A stretch of DNA of 55,739 nt, taken from assembly GCA_025462645.1 (NCBI GenBank), contig JAOAPB010000080.1, positions 1 through 55,739 on the forward strand, in the 5' to 3' direction. Numbering within the stretch: the stretch's first letter is position 1; each line of letters starts with the position of its first letter. The translations under genes were made by a program, and so were the position numbers. This document shows, in pieces, positions 1 through 7,238 of the stretch. Below the pieces are notes generated by a model, which worked only from the letters and a program-made list of their open reading frames with translations, was not told the DNA's origin and searched no databases. Source of the DNA: Edaphobacter sp. GTDB lineage: Bacteria > Acidobacteriota > Terriglobia > Terriglobales > Acidobacteriaceae.

Positions 1-201
1 CTGTCCGGCTTCTGTCAGCTTCAGAACCCGGCCGTGCTTGCGAAAGAGCGGTGTTCCTAGTTCCTCTTGCAGGCGCTTCATCTGCAGACTGATCGCGGCT
101 GGTGTCCGCCCCAGACGGTCTGCCGCCTGCGCGAAGCCGCCTAGATCATGGGCCGTGATGAGTGTCCGTAGAATGTCGAGATCGAGGTTACGCAGAAGCA
201 T
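1..201 (-). CDS. LysR-family transcriptional regulator, N-terminal part (cut by window edge)
   Basis: Reading leftward from an ATG at 201-199, the frame stays open to base 1 and gives 67 residues of a LysR-type DNA-binding domain. The start MLLRNLDLDILRTLI is followed by a helix-turn-helix region (FAQAADRLGRTPAAISLQMK) and the usual wing LFRKHGRVLKLTEAG. LysR proteins bind DNA through this domain and sense a ligand with a C-terminal periplasmic-binding-like domain, which lies outside the window. The target is unknown. The neighbouring rightward DNA is gene-poor, so no divergent partner is evident. Confidence 0.85.
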   Translation of the reverse strand, partial: MLLRNLDLDILRTLITAHDLGGFAQAADRLGRTPAAISLQMKRLQEELGTPLFRKHGRVLKLTEAGQ

Positions 202-652
202 CCCTGACGTGAGGGTACACGAGCTCACGGGCCTACGAAAGTAAGAGAGCCACGATGTCAGTCCTGAGAAACGTTAGAACTCTATCTTGACTGCCCAGCA
301 ACGCAGAGGCCTGCTGTCGCCGGAATCGCCGGGGACTGTGAACAAGGCGATTGCGACTGAACTTCTCAGGGAAGTCGGCTTATCGGACAAGTGGCGTCCG
401 GTAGTTCCCTGAAAACGGGTTTCGGCAACTTCAATCAGTCGGGGCTACCGAACTTGCCGCAAACCGGACTCATCGAGCGATTGGGCTCCTGTCTACGAAT
501 GCATTGGCGATTTTGCAACGATTGAGATTCACTTCTGAAGAAGAACTTTGCTGAAGTGAATTCCAGTCATAGGTGTTTACCTCGAGCGCACCACGGAGGG
601 ACATGGACGAATCTGCAGTCGTGATGAGGCGTGGCGTGTAGAGCATCCAGCC
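202..652. other. gene-poor stretch with one hairpin repeat
   Basis: No convincing reading frame on either strand. The only structure I see is the inverted repeat at about 403-470 (listed separately). The rest looks like decayed intergenic DNA. Confidence 0.5.
403..470. repeat. hairpin repeat family, copy A
   Basis: Left arm at 416-432 (CGGGTTTCGGCAACTTC) and right arm at 450-467 (GAACTTGCCGCAAACCGG) pair over most of their length around a loop of about 17 bases. The left part also begins with AGTTCCCTGAAAACGGG, which recurs near 1654 and 2784. Related inverted structures occur at 1316-1377, 1654-1687 and 2784-2815, so this is a dispersed REP/MITE-like element rather than a gene-specific terminator. 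Read by eye; genome-wide copy number is unknown. Confidence 0.5.
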
Positions 653-1141
653 TTATGTGTTTTGCCTGGTCTCCTCAGCTGCCTTTCGTGCAGCAGCCAG
701 GACCGCAGGATAGGTGTACGGAGACCATTTCAATACGTATCCATTGCCAAGCTCAGTGGTGAACTTGAACTTGTAGGCATCTGGATGTTCTGAGCCGGTC
801 GATTGCTCATACTCCCACATCACGTGCCTATGCTTCACCCACGCGGCGTGCATGTTCTTCAAAATGTGATACATGAAATAGATGGAAGCGTGAGCTTTGC
901 CTTCGGTATCGTCCGGCATGAACTGGACATAGCCGTAGTTTGGATCCTGACCCTGACAGGAGCCCTTGGTTTCGATACCTGGGATACTGTTCATCAACTT
1001 GATGAGATCGATGACACCTTTGTCAATCTCGACTGATTCGCCCGAACCCAGTTTCAGCATGACCGATGGGTGACCGAATGAGACGTAACCATCTCTCAAC
1101 ATCTTTCCGGACTTGGCCTGATTCGATTCTTTGAACGTCAT
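653..1141 (-). CDS. uncharacterised 162-aa protein with a G-S-C-Q-G motif
   Basis: I do not recognise the family with certainty. The protein is soluble, with no signal peptide or membrane segment. Residues about 45-65 read VIDLIKLMNSIPGIETKGSC followed by QG, a hydrophobic helix then a Gly-Ser-Cys-Gln-Gly turn. Similar segments occur in small proteins that contain a Tyw3-like or related cysteine-containing turn. Aromatic residues are frequent in the second half (YGYVQF, YFMYHI, VMWEYE). The translation starts at the ATG at 1141 and codon use looks bacterial-coding, so I take it as a real gene. It stands alone on its strand, between LysR and a repeat-rich stretch, which suggests an accessory gene. 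Confidence 0.6.
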   Translation of the reverse strand: MTFKESNQAKSGKMLRDGYVSFGHPSVMLKLGSGESVEIDKGVIDLIKLMNSIPGIETKGSCQGQDPNYGYVQFMPDDTEGKAHASIYFMYHILKNMHAAWVKHRHVMWEYEQSTGSEHPDAYKFKFTTELGNGYVLKWSPYTYPAVLAAARKAAEETRQNT

Positions 1142-1315
1142 AATCCTAGGGTAAACGCATCACTGCCATCCGTCCTGAGGAAGATAATCACCTGGGAATC
1201 GCGTATCAGAAAGCCGTCTTAGAACCCATCGTGGAACTTGCTGTTGTACGCGTCATACTTAGATCGTCGCTTATGGGAAGAGCTCCCACAAGTGACTGCC
1301 GTCATTCCTCAAAAA

Positions 1316-1377
1316 CGGGGTTTTGACTAAGTTCAACCCGCCGAACTCGCTGGCCTGGTGAACTTGCTCAAAACCGG
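1316..1377. repeat. hairpin repeat family, copy B
   Basis: The arm at 1316-1334 (CGGGGTTTTGACTAAGTTC) pairs with 1360-1377 (GAACTTGCTCAAAACCGG), about 16 of 18 positions, around a loop of about 25 bases. It is the best-paired copy and shares the GGTTT...AAGTTC/GAACTTG...AAACCGG layout with copy A. Confidence 0.5.
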
Positions 1378-1653
1378 ACTTTGCAGGAGATACCAGGACG
1401 CAGGGTGTAAATCACTTTGATCTATAGTTTCTCGCGGCCGCTTTCGTTACAGCGTTCTTTCCGCGTGTCATGCCAAAGCTGACAAACGCTTATTACTCAA
1501 AGATTGGGATGAAGACCCGAGTCGCTGAAGAGGACTATGACCGCTTACCCACCCGTATCGTGGGTGCAATTCTATTGATTGTTGGCCTGATCGTCGGCTA
1601 CCGGATTCAGATGTCTGTCATTAGCTCAGTCAGAAGCACTACCCGGGGCCGCT

Positions 1654-1687
1654 GAAGTTCCCCGTAAATGGGGTTATGGGAAACTTC
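1654..1687. repeat. hairpin repeat family, copy C
   Basis: A compact inverted repeat beginning GAAGTTCCCC and ending GGGAAACTTC, with GGGGTT between. It resembles the left half of copy A (GTTCCC..AAA.GGG.TT..GG.AA.TTC). Confidence 0.4.
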
Positions 1688-1818
1688 GATCCTGGCGAGT
1701 CAATGCAGACCACCCACAAGTCGCCAACGCACCTTAGTATGGAATGGATCGCTTACAAGAGGCTCGATGCCCCTGACGAACCTAACGGCTGTATCTACCT
1801 TTGGATTGAGGAAACTGC

Positions 1819-2688
1819 ATGATCAACCGCCGACACGTATTGAAGGGGATGGGTACGCTCGCGCTGGGTCCCACGCTCCTGCCTCTTGCAACTCTTGCGC
1901 AGGCTGCACCGCCCAAGCTGACGCTGCCTCCGCCGGGTGCCGACGGATGGATCTCGCTAATCAATGATCGCGACCTGACTGGCTGGTATTCCATGCTTCA
2001 GAAGAGCGGCAAGGGCGTGGCGGAGAAAAAGCGCATTGTCACTGTGGAGAACGAGATGCTCCACATCATGGGTGCTGACGTGGACGACACCCAGTACGAG
2101 GCGGGCTACCTGGCGACGCACCAGGAATTTGAAAACGTGCGCATCCGCTTGGAGTACAAGTGGGGCGTCAAACAGTTTGCGCCGCGCACAATCAGCAAGC
2201 GCGACAACGGGTTGCTGTACGGGTTGGTGGGTGAAGACAAGGTATGGCCGCGCTGCGTGGAGTGCCAGATTGAAGAAGGCGATGTGGGCGACTTCTTCCT
2301 GGTGGACGGTGTTCGTGGCGTGCAGTCTCAGCATGGCGCTGGCCTCTTCGGCCAGGGCTTAAGTCCGGTCCATGGCTGGCCTGCGCCCGATAGCGATGCC
2401 GCCAAGGCCGCCGGCAAGGCCAGCACGGAAGAGCCGAGCACGGGCCGCAAGATCAAGGACGGAAACTTCGAGAAGCTGGACGATTGGAATACGGTCGAGG
2501 TGCTCTGGCAGGGCGACCGCGCCGCGCATACCATCAACGGCCGCACCGTCAACACCATTACACAGCTGCAGCAACCGGACCCAGCGAATCCCGGCAGCTT
2601 CATCCCGCTAACGCGTGGCAAGATCGCTCTCGAGATTGAATACGCCGAGATCTGGTTCCGCAGACTCGAGGTCAAGGCCATCGACTGA
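1819..2688 (+). CDS. secreted DUF1080 protein (3-keto-disaccharide hydrolase family)
   Basis: The protein has 289 residues. The N-terminus MINRRHVLKGMG followed by a hydrophobic run ending in AQA is a twin-arginine signal, so export in a folded state is likely. The mature part starts with the typical DUF1080 phrase DGWISLINDRDLTGWY and continues with YLATHQEFENVRIRLEYKWG and a segment near the end that includes WNTVEVLWQGDRAAHTINGR. The family has a concanavalin-like beta-sandwich; members hydrolyse 3-keto-glycosides or bind glycans. A Gly/Ala-rich insert (about residues 185-215) follows the CQIEEGD motif, as in longer members. The gene stands alone, flanked by hairpin repeats. The start is the first ATG and gives the RR motif directly. 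Confidence 0.85.
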   Translation: MINRRHVLKGMGTLALGPTLLPLATLAQAAPPKLTLPPPGADGWISLINDRDLTGWYSMLQKSGKGVAEKKRIVTVENEMLHIMGADVDDTQYEAGYLATHQEFENVRIRLEYKWGVKQFAPRTISKRDNGLLYGLVGEDKVWPRCVECQIEEGDVGDFFLVDGVRGVQSQHGAGLFGQGLSPVHGWPAPDSDAAKAAGKASTEEPSTGRKIKDGNFEKLDDWNTVEVLWQGDRAAHTINGRTVNTITQLQQPDPANPGSFIPLTRGKIALEIEYAEIWFRRLEVKAID

Positions 2689-2783
2689 TCGCACCACACC
2701 CACACAACGCAGATCCGTGATGAGGAAGGCTAAGTACCGTGAAGTCGGCTCCTCGGCAGTGACCCTGGCAGCTTGAATCAGTT

Positions 2784-2815
2784 GTTCCCGGAAAACTGGG
2801 TTTTCGGCAATTGCA
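2784..2815. repeat. hairpin repeat family, copy D (half unit)
   Basis: GTTCCCGGAAAACTGGG followed by TTTTCGGCAATTGCA closely matches the left half of copy A (GTTCCCTGAAAACGGG then TTTCGGCAACTTCA). No clear right arm follows, so this is a solo half. Confidence 0.4.
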
Positions 2816-2938
2816 AAGAATTGTGTCGCGACCTTCGTCCGCCCGCGTCTCAGTTGTTGCTAAATCGCCAAGTCACTCATTGAAAAAGAGGGGCTATGGG
2901 GGAGGAAAGAACGTTCGTTCGGCCTCGGACGTATCCAT

Positions 2939-3074
2939 GGCCAGGTTATGCTTCATTTTCGTAGTGTGGCCACATTATGCGTCAAGGATTGCACTGCCGA
3001 TGGTGAAGCCGCACTGAAAGCAAAGGCTCTTACGGTGCCAGGTTATGCTTCAACTGGCCAGATTATGGTTCGAC
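2939..3074. repeat. four TGGCCAG-TTATG direct repeats, possible IS21-type end relic
   Basis: Near-identical units of about 18 bases start near 2939, 2967, 3036 and 3055, with consensus TGGCCAGRTTATGCTTCAA. The last two are spaced 19 bases apart. Multiple short direct repeats at a terminus are characteristic of IS21-family elements. No istA/istB-like frame is present here, so if this is an IS end the element itself is lost. The assignment is inference from the repeat layout. Confidence 0.4.
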
Positions 3075-3355
3075 CAACTCCACCCGTCTTTGCTGTTCTT
3101 GTTCTTGCCGCTGCTATTGCCTTACCCAGAGCTACCATGGCGTTTAGAAAGCGGAAAGGCACGATTCATGATGCTGATAACAAGCAACGCCGAAGGCGAC
3201 ACCGCTCTGCCGCAGAGAGCCTCCTTGTTCGTGGTCTTGTCCTTCCACCCAAAACCTTGTCAACCCCCTAAACCACCTAACCCCATGCAAACAAGGCAAT
3301 TAGAGTTGGCATATTAGTTTCCCTCAATTCGCTATACTTATAAAAGAATCAAAGA

Positions 3356-3382
3356 AAAGCCCTGGGACGACACCGGGGCTTT
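3356..3382. terminator. terminator-like hairpin
   Basis: AAAGCCC at 3356-3362 pairs with GGGGCTTT at 3375-3382 around a 12-base loop, followed by CCTCTTTGG. A TATACT box lies about 20 bases upstream at 3333. The pair could bound a short untranslated transcript, or end a transcript arriving from the left. Confidence 0.45.
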
Positions 3383-3503
3383 CCTCTTTGGTCCAAATAA
3401 CCCATTTAGAAAGACGACTTTACCCGTAACCCCTTTATATGGACGACTTTACACGCGTACGTGTACCTCATATCATTACAAACAGGAGACTTACGCCCAA
3501 AGT

Positions 3504-3533
3504 AGGGGGGAGGGGGGGTACCCCCCCTTCCCG
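3504..3533. repeat. G-run / perfect G7-TA-C7 palindrome
   Basis: A run of six G, an A and seven G is followed by TA and seven C (arms 3512-3518 and 3521-3527). It sits directly after the stop codon of the CBS-domain gene on the minus strand. It can form a very stable hairpin, and the G runs could form a quadruplex. Confidence 0.6.
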
Positions 3534-3534
3534 G

Positions 3535-3984
3535 TTACATAGCCATGCCGCAGATATAAGCCTCAAGATGCCGGATCGTGTGCTCCTGCTCGGAGATGAC
3601 CGAGTTCACCAGGTCTCCGATGGAGACAACCCCCACCACCGAGCCGCCTTCGAGAACAGGCAGATGCCGAATGCGGTTGTCGGTAATGATGCGCATGCAC
3701 TCGCCCACCGTATGCTGCGGCGAGACGAAGATCACCGGACTGCTCATAATCTCGGCGACCGAGGTCTCCTTCGACGACCTCCCCTGCAGAATCACCTTAC
3801 GGGCGTAGTCCCGCTCCGAGATGATGCCCAGCAACTCGTTACGCTCCACGACGAGCAAGGCGCCCACCCGTCTCTCGGCCATCATCTCGATGGCCTGATA
3901 CACGGAAGCGTCCGGCACCGTGGAAGCAATCTGTCCACTCTTCTGTTTCAGTAGAGAGCCAATTGTTGTCGCAAACTCACTCAT
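3535..3984 (-). CDS. tandem CBS-domain protein
   Basis: The protein has 149 residues from ATG 3984 ([15 protein letters not shown]). Two CBS motifs fill it: the first around [20 protein letters not shown] and [15 protein letters not shown], the second around [20 protein letters not shown] and [23 protein letters not shown] pairs bind adenosine nucleotides and usually act as regulatory or sensor modules; stand-alone ones are common. The frame is open for another 128 codons upstream, but that part is the shadow of the divergent FmdE-like gene, and the length from 3984 fits the family. The 94-base gap to the divergent gene probably holds both promoters. Confidence 0.88.
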   Translation of the reverse strand: MSEFATTIGSLLKQKSGQIASTVPDASVYQAIEMMAERRVGALLVVERNELLGIISERDYARKVILQGRSSKETSVAEIMSSPVIFVSPQHTVGECMRIITDNRIRHLPVLEGGSVVGVVSIGDLVNSVISEQEHTIRHLEAYICGMAM

Positions 3985-4078
3985 CAGGGAACCTCGCTGA
4001 GATCTCGGGCATCGAATACTACCGATGCTGTCCAGCATGGTCAAATGCGACACAGGCAGCAGCAGTATCATTGAGCCA

Positions 4079-4693
4079 ATGCAGACCTTCGAAGCCCTTC
4101 TCCGCGAAGCCGAAGTAGCCCACGGCCACCTCTGCGCCGGCCAGATCCTGGGTGTTCGCATGGCCATGCTCGGCTGCGAGCGCCTCGGCATTGACGACCC
4201 AAAGGGAGCCGACCGCAAACGCCTGGTCACCTTCGTCGAGATCGACCGCTGCGCCACCGATGCCATCGCCGTAGTCACCGGCTGCCGCCTCGGCAAGCGA
4301 GCTCTGAAGTTCCGCGACTGGGGAAAGATGGCAGCCACCTTCGTCGACCTAAGCACCGACAAAGCCATTCGAATCGCCGCACTCGAATCCTCAAAGCAGC
4401 GAGCGAAGGACCTGTACCCGAATATCGAACCGAAGAACCAGCAGCAGATGCTCGCCTACCGCGAACTCCCCGCAGACGAGTTATTTACCGAGGAATGGGT
4501 CCAGATCTTGATACACCCCCGCGAGATGCCAGGCTACAAGTCCAGCCGCATCGCCTGCGCCCAATGCGGCGAGGGCATCAACTACGACCGCGAGGTCCTC
4601 CGCGACGAACAGATCCTCTGCCAGGCCTGCGCCTTCCCCGAGGCTCGCTACTACCAGCCTCTAACCCCTCAGACTTCGCCCAGCAAGACCTGA
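4079..4693 (+). CDS. FmdE-like protein (formylmethanofuran dehydrogenase subunit E family)
   Basis: About 204 residues from ATG 4079 ([20 protein letters not shown]); an upstream in-frame ATG at 4025 is possible. The FmdE domain is seen in [14 protein letters not shown], then ..[20 protein letters not shown] and [14 protein letters not shown]. The C-terminal third carries a four-cysteine zinc-ribbon ([11 protein letters not shown]...CQAC). The family is named after a methanogen protein but is widespread in bacteria without that pathway; its function is unsettled, with links to molybdenum enzymes and metal handling. The stop codon TGA overlaps the first possible start of the Cys-Cys leader peptide (TGATG), so it may be co-transcribed with the downstream transporter. 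Confidence 0.85.
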   Translation: MQTFEALLREAEVAHGHLCAGQILGVRMAMLGCERLGIDDPKGADRKRLVTFVEIDRCATDAIAVVTGCRLGKRALKFRDWGKMAATFVDLSTDKAIRIAALESSKQRAKDLYPNIEPKNQQQMLAYRELPADELFTEEWVQILIHPREMPGYKSSRIACAQCGEGINYDREVLRDEQILCQACAFPEARYYQPLTPQTSPSKT

Positions 4694-4773
4694 TGTACAC
4701 TACAGCCACCATGACGGTCCCCCGCCAACTCGCGATCGTGCACCTCATGTCCCCCCGCTGTTGTCGCAGCTAG
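4693..4773 (+). CDS. candidate cysteine-attenuator leader peptide
   Basis: A 26-codon frame from ATG 4693 (or 20 codons from ATG 4711, MTVPRQLAIVHLMSPRCCRS) ends two residues after a tandem Cys-Cys (codons TGT/TGC type at about 4759-4767). It lies between the FmdE-like gene and a small membrane gene plus YeiH-type exporter. In mycobacteria, short ORFs with clustered Cys codons ahead of sulfur genes act as cysteine-responsive attenuators: ribosomes stall on Cys codons when charged tRNA is short. The position, length and terminal Cys pair fit that scheme. A small stem (4809-4825) follows, but no classic terminator is visible, so the control could act on translation. Function is inferred. Confidence 0.55.
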   Translation: MYTTATMTVPRQLAIVHLMSPRCCRS

Positions 4774-4854
4774 TCTGCCTCTCACTTCAAAATCTCAGCA
4801 GCCGAAGCTTCACGTATTTCGTGGACGCTATCGACTATTTCAGGAGCACATCTC

Positions 4855-4959
4855 ATGGCTACACGCAGCCGCCTCTCTACCGATACTTGGGCAATCGTCC
4901 TCTCGATAACTCTCGCCCTCATCATTCGCATCGGCCTCATCAAGACCGTTCCCTGGTAG
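4855..4959 (+). CDS. 34-aa single-pass membrane microprotein ahead of YeiH-type exporter
   Basis: ATG 4855 to TAG 4957-4959 encodes a peptide starting MATRSRLSTDTWAIVLS, then a hydrophobic helix, and ending IGLIKTVPW. It has an AGGAG ribosome site at 4842-4846, eight bases upstream, and the next gene starts 29 bases downstream with its own AGGAAG site, so translation is credible. The sequence resembles the first T-(E/D)-x-W-A-I...P membrane segment found fused at the N-terminus of longer YeiH-family exporters. It may therefore be a split-off first helix or a small subunit. That comparison is from memory of the family and is not proven here. Confidence 0.65.
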   Translation: MATRSRLSTDTWAIVLSITLALIIRIGLIKTVPW

Positions 4960-4987
4960 TCAACAACCTGATCGAAAGGAAGACTCC

Positions 4988-6136
4988 ATGGCCAGCTCCA
5001 CTGAACTACCCGACCTCCGCACCCAGTACCCCTCGCTTCCACCGCAAGAACCCACTACGCTGGCTGGGCTACTACCCGGCATCGCCCTGCTGGCCGTCGT
5101 CGGCTATGCCGGCAAGTTCGTCGAACACTTCCTCAACACATACGCGAAGACCCATCACATCACCTTCCCCAACATCGAGTATGTGCTGTGGGCGATCCTC
5201 TTCGGCATCGTAATCGCAAACACGGTAGGAGTGCCACGCATCTTCCGCGCTGGCGTGGCCACGTATGAGTTCTGGCTGAAGGCTGGCATTATCCTGCTCG
5301 GCGCGCGGTTCATCCTTGGCGACATACTGAAGCTGGGCGGCATCTCACTCATCCTTGTCTTCGTTGCGCTTGTGCTCTCCATCACATTCATGACTTGGCT
5401 TGGCCGCGCCTTCAATCTCAATCCCAAGCTCACGACACTGCTGGCCGTGGGATCGAGTGTCTGCGGAGTATCGGCCATCATTGCAACCCAGGGAGCTATA
5501 GACGCAGATGAAGAGGACTCGTCCACAGCTATAGCAGCCATCCTGGCGCTAGGCGCGATCTCGCTGTTCGCCTTCCCGCTGATCGGACACATCCTGCATA
5601 TGAGCGATCACGCTTATGGTCTGTGGGCAGGCTTGGCGGTCGATAACACGGCAGAGGCTACCGCCGCTGGAGCGCTTTATTCCGACGCCGCAGGCAAGTT
5701 CGCGGTGCTCGCCAAGACATGCCGCAATGCGCTAATTGGCTTCGTCGTCCTCGCCTATGCTATTCAGTGGGCACGCAAGGGATTGGTCAGTGACACCACC
5801 ACAGCACAACTGAAGAATAAGACTGCCTTCCTGTGGAAGAAATTTCCCAAGTTCGTCCTCGGATTTCTCTTCATCTCGCTGCTGGCGACCTTGGGCGCTT
5901 CCACCAATCCGGCAATTGCCGCCCTGGGCTTCAACAAAGCCCAACTGCTTGCGTTGGGAAATCTGAGCCGCTGGGCATTTCTACTGACCTTCGCCGGAGT
6001 CGGTCTGCGTACTAACCTGAAGGATCTCTTCAAACAAGGCGCGAGACCCTTCATCGTAGGAGCACTGGGCGAGATCGTCATAGCCGTAATTACCCTGGCC
6101 CTGGTTCTGGGTGCAGATCACTTCTACCGTCTGTAG
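4988..6136 (+). CDS. YeiH/UPF0324-family putative sulfate/anion exporter
   Basis: A 382-residue integral membrane protein of about 10-11 helices. Family marks are IVIANTVGVPRIFRAGV, KAGIILLGARFILGDILKLGG, LLAVGSSVCGVSAIIATQGA (the conserved GxSxCGxSAI), DEEDSSTAIAAILALGAISL and LAVDNTAEATAAGALY. The family is annotated as putative sulfate exporter; substrate evidence is thin, and members tied to taurine/sulfite metabolism exist. Here a Cys-Cys leader peptide and a small membrane gene precede it, which supports a sulfur role. The first helix region is short compared with long-form homologues. The ribosome site AAAGGAAG lies just upstream of ATG 4988. Confidence 0.88.
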   Translation: MASSTELPDLRTQYPSLPPQEPTTLAGLLPGIALLAVVGYAGKFVEHFLNTYAKTHHITFPNIEYVLWAILFGIVIANTVGVPRIFRAGVATYEFWLKAGIILLGARFILGDILKLGGISLILVFVALVLSITFMTWLGRAFNLNPKLTTLLAVGSSVCGVSAIIATQGAIDADEEDSSTAIAAILALGAISLFAFPLIGHILHMSDHAYGLWAGLAVDNTAEATAAGALYSDAAGKFAVLAKTCRNALIGFVVLAYAIQWARKGLVSDTTTAQLKNKTAFLWKKFPKFVLGFLFISLLATLGASTNPAIAALGFNKAQLLALGNLSRWAFLLTFAGVGLRTNLKDLFKQGARPFIVGALGEIVIAVITLALVLGADHFYRL

Positions 6137-6171
6137 TCTCAGTGTTCGCGAGCCACTCTGGAGTGAAAAAG

Positions 6172-6200
6172 TTCAGCTTCGAGATAGTCTCGAGGCTGAA
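6172..6200. terminator. 12-bp stem hairpin downstream of the exporter gene
   Basis: TTCAGCTTCGAG (6172-6183) and CTCGAGGCTGAA (6189-6200) pair with one G-T wobble around ATAGT. Five A precede it (GAAAAAG), so it is a T-tailed terminator when read leftward; rightward it lacks a U tract. Confidence 0.5.
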
Positions 6201-6293
6201 TCACGCCCATATCCCATGTCAAAGCAAACAAAATCCTGACTTTCCCATCTCACGAAGTAGATTTACATCCTATTAACATTTGGAGATTCACTC

Positions 6294-6848
6294 GTGAGCG
6301 GTAAATCAAAATCTAAAAAATCTCTTGCCGATCCCACCCAGCTAAAGCCATTCGGCAATAAAGACAGTCTTCTTCAGGTCATCATCGAAACTCCCAAGAG
6401 CAGTCGCAACAAATATGCCTTCGACCCCGATCAGGAGATCTTTTCCCTAAAGAAAGTTCTTCCCGCTGGAATGGCCTTTCCCTACGACTTCGGCTTCCTC
6501 CCCCGCACCATCGCCGACGACGGTGACCCCATCGACGTGCTCGTTCTAATGGATGAGCCGGCCTTTCCTGGCTGTCTCCTGCTCGCCCGTCTAATTGGTG
6601 TCATCGAGGGTGAACGACTCGACGGTAAAAAGAGGATTCGCAATGACCGTCTTGTCGCCATCGCCGAGGCTAACCACATGTATGCCAACATCAAGCGACT
6701 CGAAGATCTGCCCAGGCACTTCCTCAAAGAACTCGAGGATTTTTTCGTCAACTACCACCGCCTCGAAGGCAAGCAGTACAAATTACTTGGTTGCAAGGAC
6801 GTGGCCACCGCCCGAACCCTGATCAAGAAGGCCCAGAGAGCGGCCTGA
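6294..6848 (+). CDS. ppa: inorganic pyrophosphatase, family I
   Basis: The protein has 184 residues from GTG 6294, with GGAG eight bases upstream. The soluble family I signature is complete: DDGDPIDVLVL (the D-x(4)-D-x(4)-D metal cluster region), FPYDFGFLPRT and KKRIRNDRLVAIA. It hydrolyses PPi to two phosphates in the cytosol and pulls nucleotide-sugar and polymer synthesis forward. The lysine-rich start (SGKSKSKKS) and C-terminal ..ATARTLIKKAQ are typical of the acidobacterial version, which is more divergent than E. coli Ppa. It is followed at 48 bases by two small membrane proteins. Confidence 0.92.
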   Translation: MSGKSKSKKSLADPTQLKPFGNKDSLLQVIIETPKSSRNKYAFDPDQEIFSLKKVLPAGMAFPYDFGFLPRTIADDGDPIDVLVLMDEPAFPGCLLLARLIGVIEGERLDGKKRIRNDRLVAIAEANHMYANIKRLEDLPRHFLKELEDFFVNYHRLEGKQYKLLGCKDVATARTLIKKAQRAA

Positions 6849-6896
6849 CATGGCATTCACAACGGCAGCCCTGAGCACTTCACGGTAGGAGCAGCC

Positions 6897-7238
6897 ATGA
6901 AGGATTTCCTTCTTCGTTTTCTGATCGGCGGCACAGTCGTCAGCCTCTTCGCCATACTCGGCGATATCCTCCGCCCTAAGAGCTTCGCAGGTCTCTTCGG
7001 CGCGGCGCCATCCATCGCGCTCGCAACGCTTGCTCTTACCATCATCAATGATGGAAAAATCTACGCAGCCGTCGAAGCTCGATCCATGATGGCTGGAGCA
7101 CTTGCTTTGTTTATCTACGCGGCCACTGCAAGCTGGATTCTCATGCGCTTCAAACCGTCCGCACTGCTCGTTACCCTTGCCCTCCTTCCTCTATGGCTGG
7201 GAGTCTCGTTTAGCCTCTGGAATCTCTGCCTCAGGTGA
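6897..7238 (+). CDS. DUF3147-family membrane protein
   Basis: 113 residues, four predicted helices. The opening FLLRFLIGGTVVSLFAILGD, then RPKSFAGLFGAAPSIALATL, is the DUF3147 pattern (Arg-Phe-x-x-Gly-Gly, then K-x-x-x-G-x-F-x-A-x-P). Function unknown. It is followed by a second member of the same family with overlapping stop/start, so the two probably form a hetero-oligomer. The start ATG follows TAGGAGCAGCC, a good ribosome site. Confidence 0.8.
   Translation: MKDFLLRFLIGGTVVSLFAILGDILRPKSFAGLFGAAPSIALATLALTIINDGKIYAAVEARSMMAGALALFIYAATASWILMRFKPSALLVTLALLPLWLGVSFSLWNLCLR

Larger units (their letters stand above)
1142..1818. other. intergenic stretch with two hairpin repeats and a doubtful small frame
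   Basis: This 677-base gap holds repeat copies at 1316-1377 and 1654-1687. A 61-codon plus-strand frame (1470-1655) encodes one hydrophobic segment (IVGAILLIVGLIVGY) between charged ends. It could be a small membrane protein, but it lacks a clear ribosome site and ends inside repeat copy C, so I do not call it a gene. Confidence 0.45.
2689..3534. other. gene-free stretch with repeats, mobile-element relic and a terminator-like hairpin
   Basis: No convincing gene in 846 bases. It contains repeat copy D (2784), a set of TGGCCAG-TTATG direct repeats (2939-3074), a terminator-like hairpin (3356-3382) and a poly-G/poly-C palindrome (3504-3533). Frames running across it are low-complexity shadows. 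Confidence 0.5.

Noticed and set aside
1470..1655. 61-codon frame with one hydrophobic helix
   Set aside because: No ribosome site, ends inside a repeat; not enough to call a gene.
2811..3317. Overlapping 68-107 codon plus-strand frames
   Set aside because: They run through the direct repeats and have no domain or ribosome site.
3985..4368. N-terminal extension of the CBS gene (open for 128 more codons)
   Set aside because: It is antisense to the FmdE-like gene, Arg/Ser/Pro-rich and unlike any domain; MSEFATTIG at 3984 starts the real protein.
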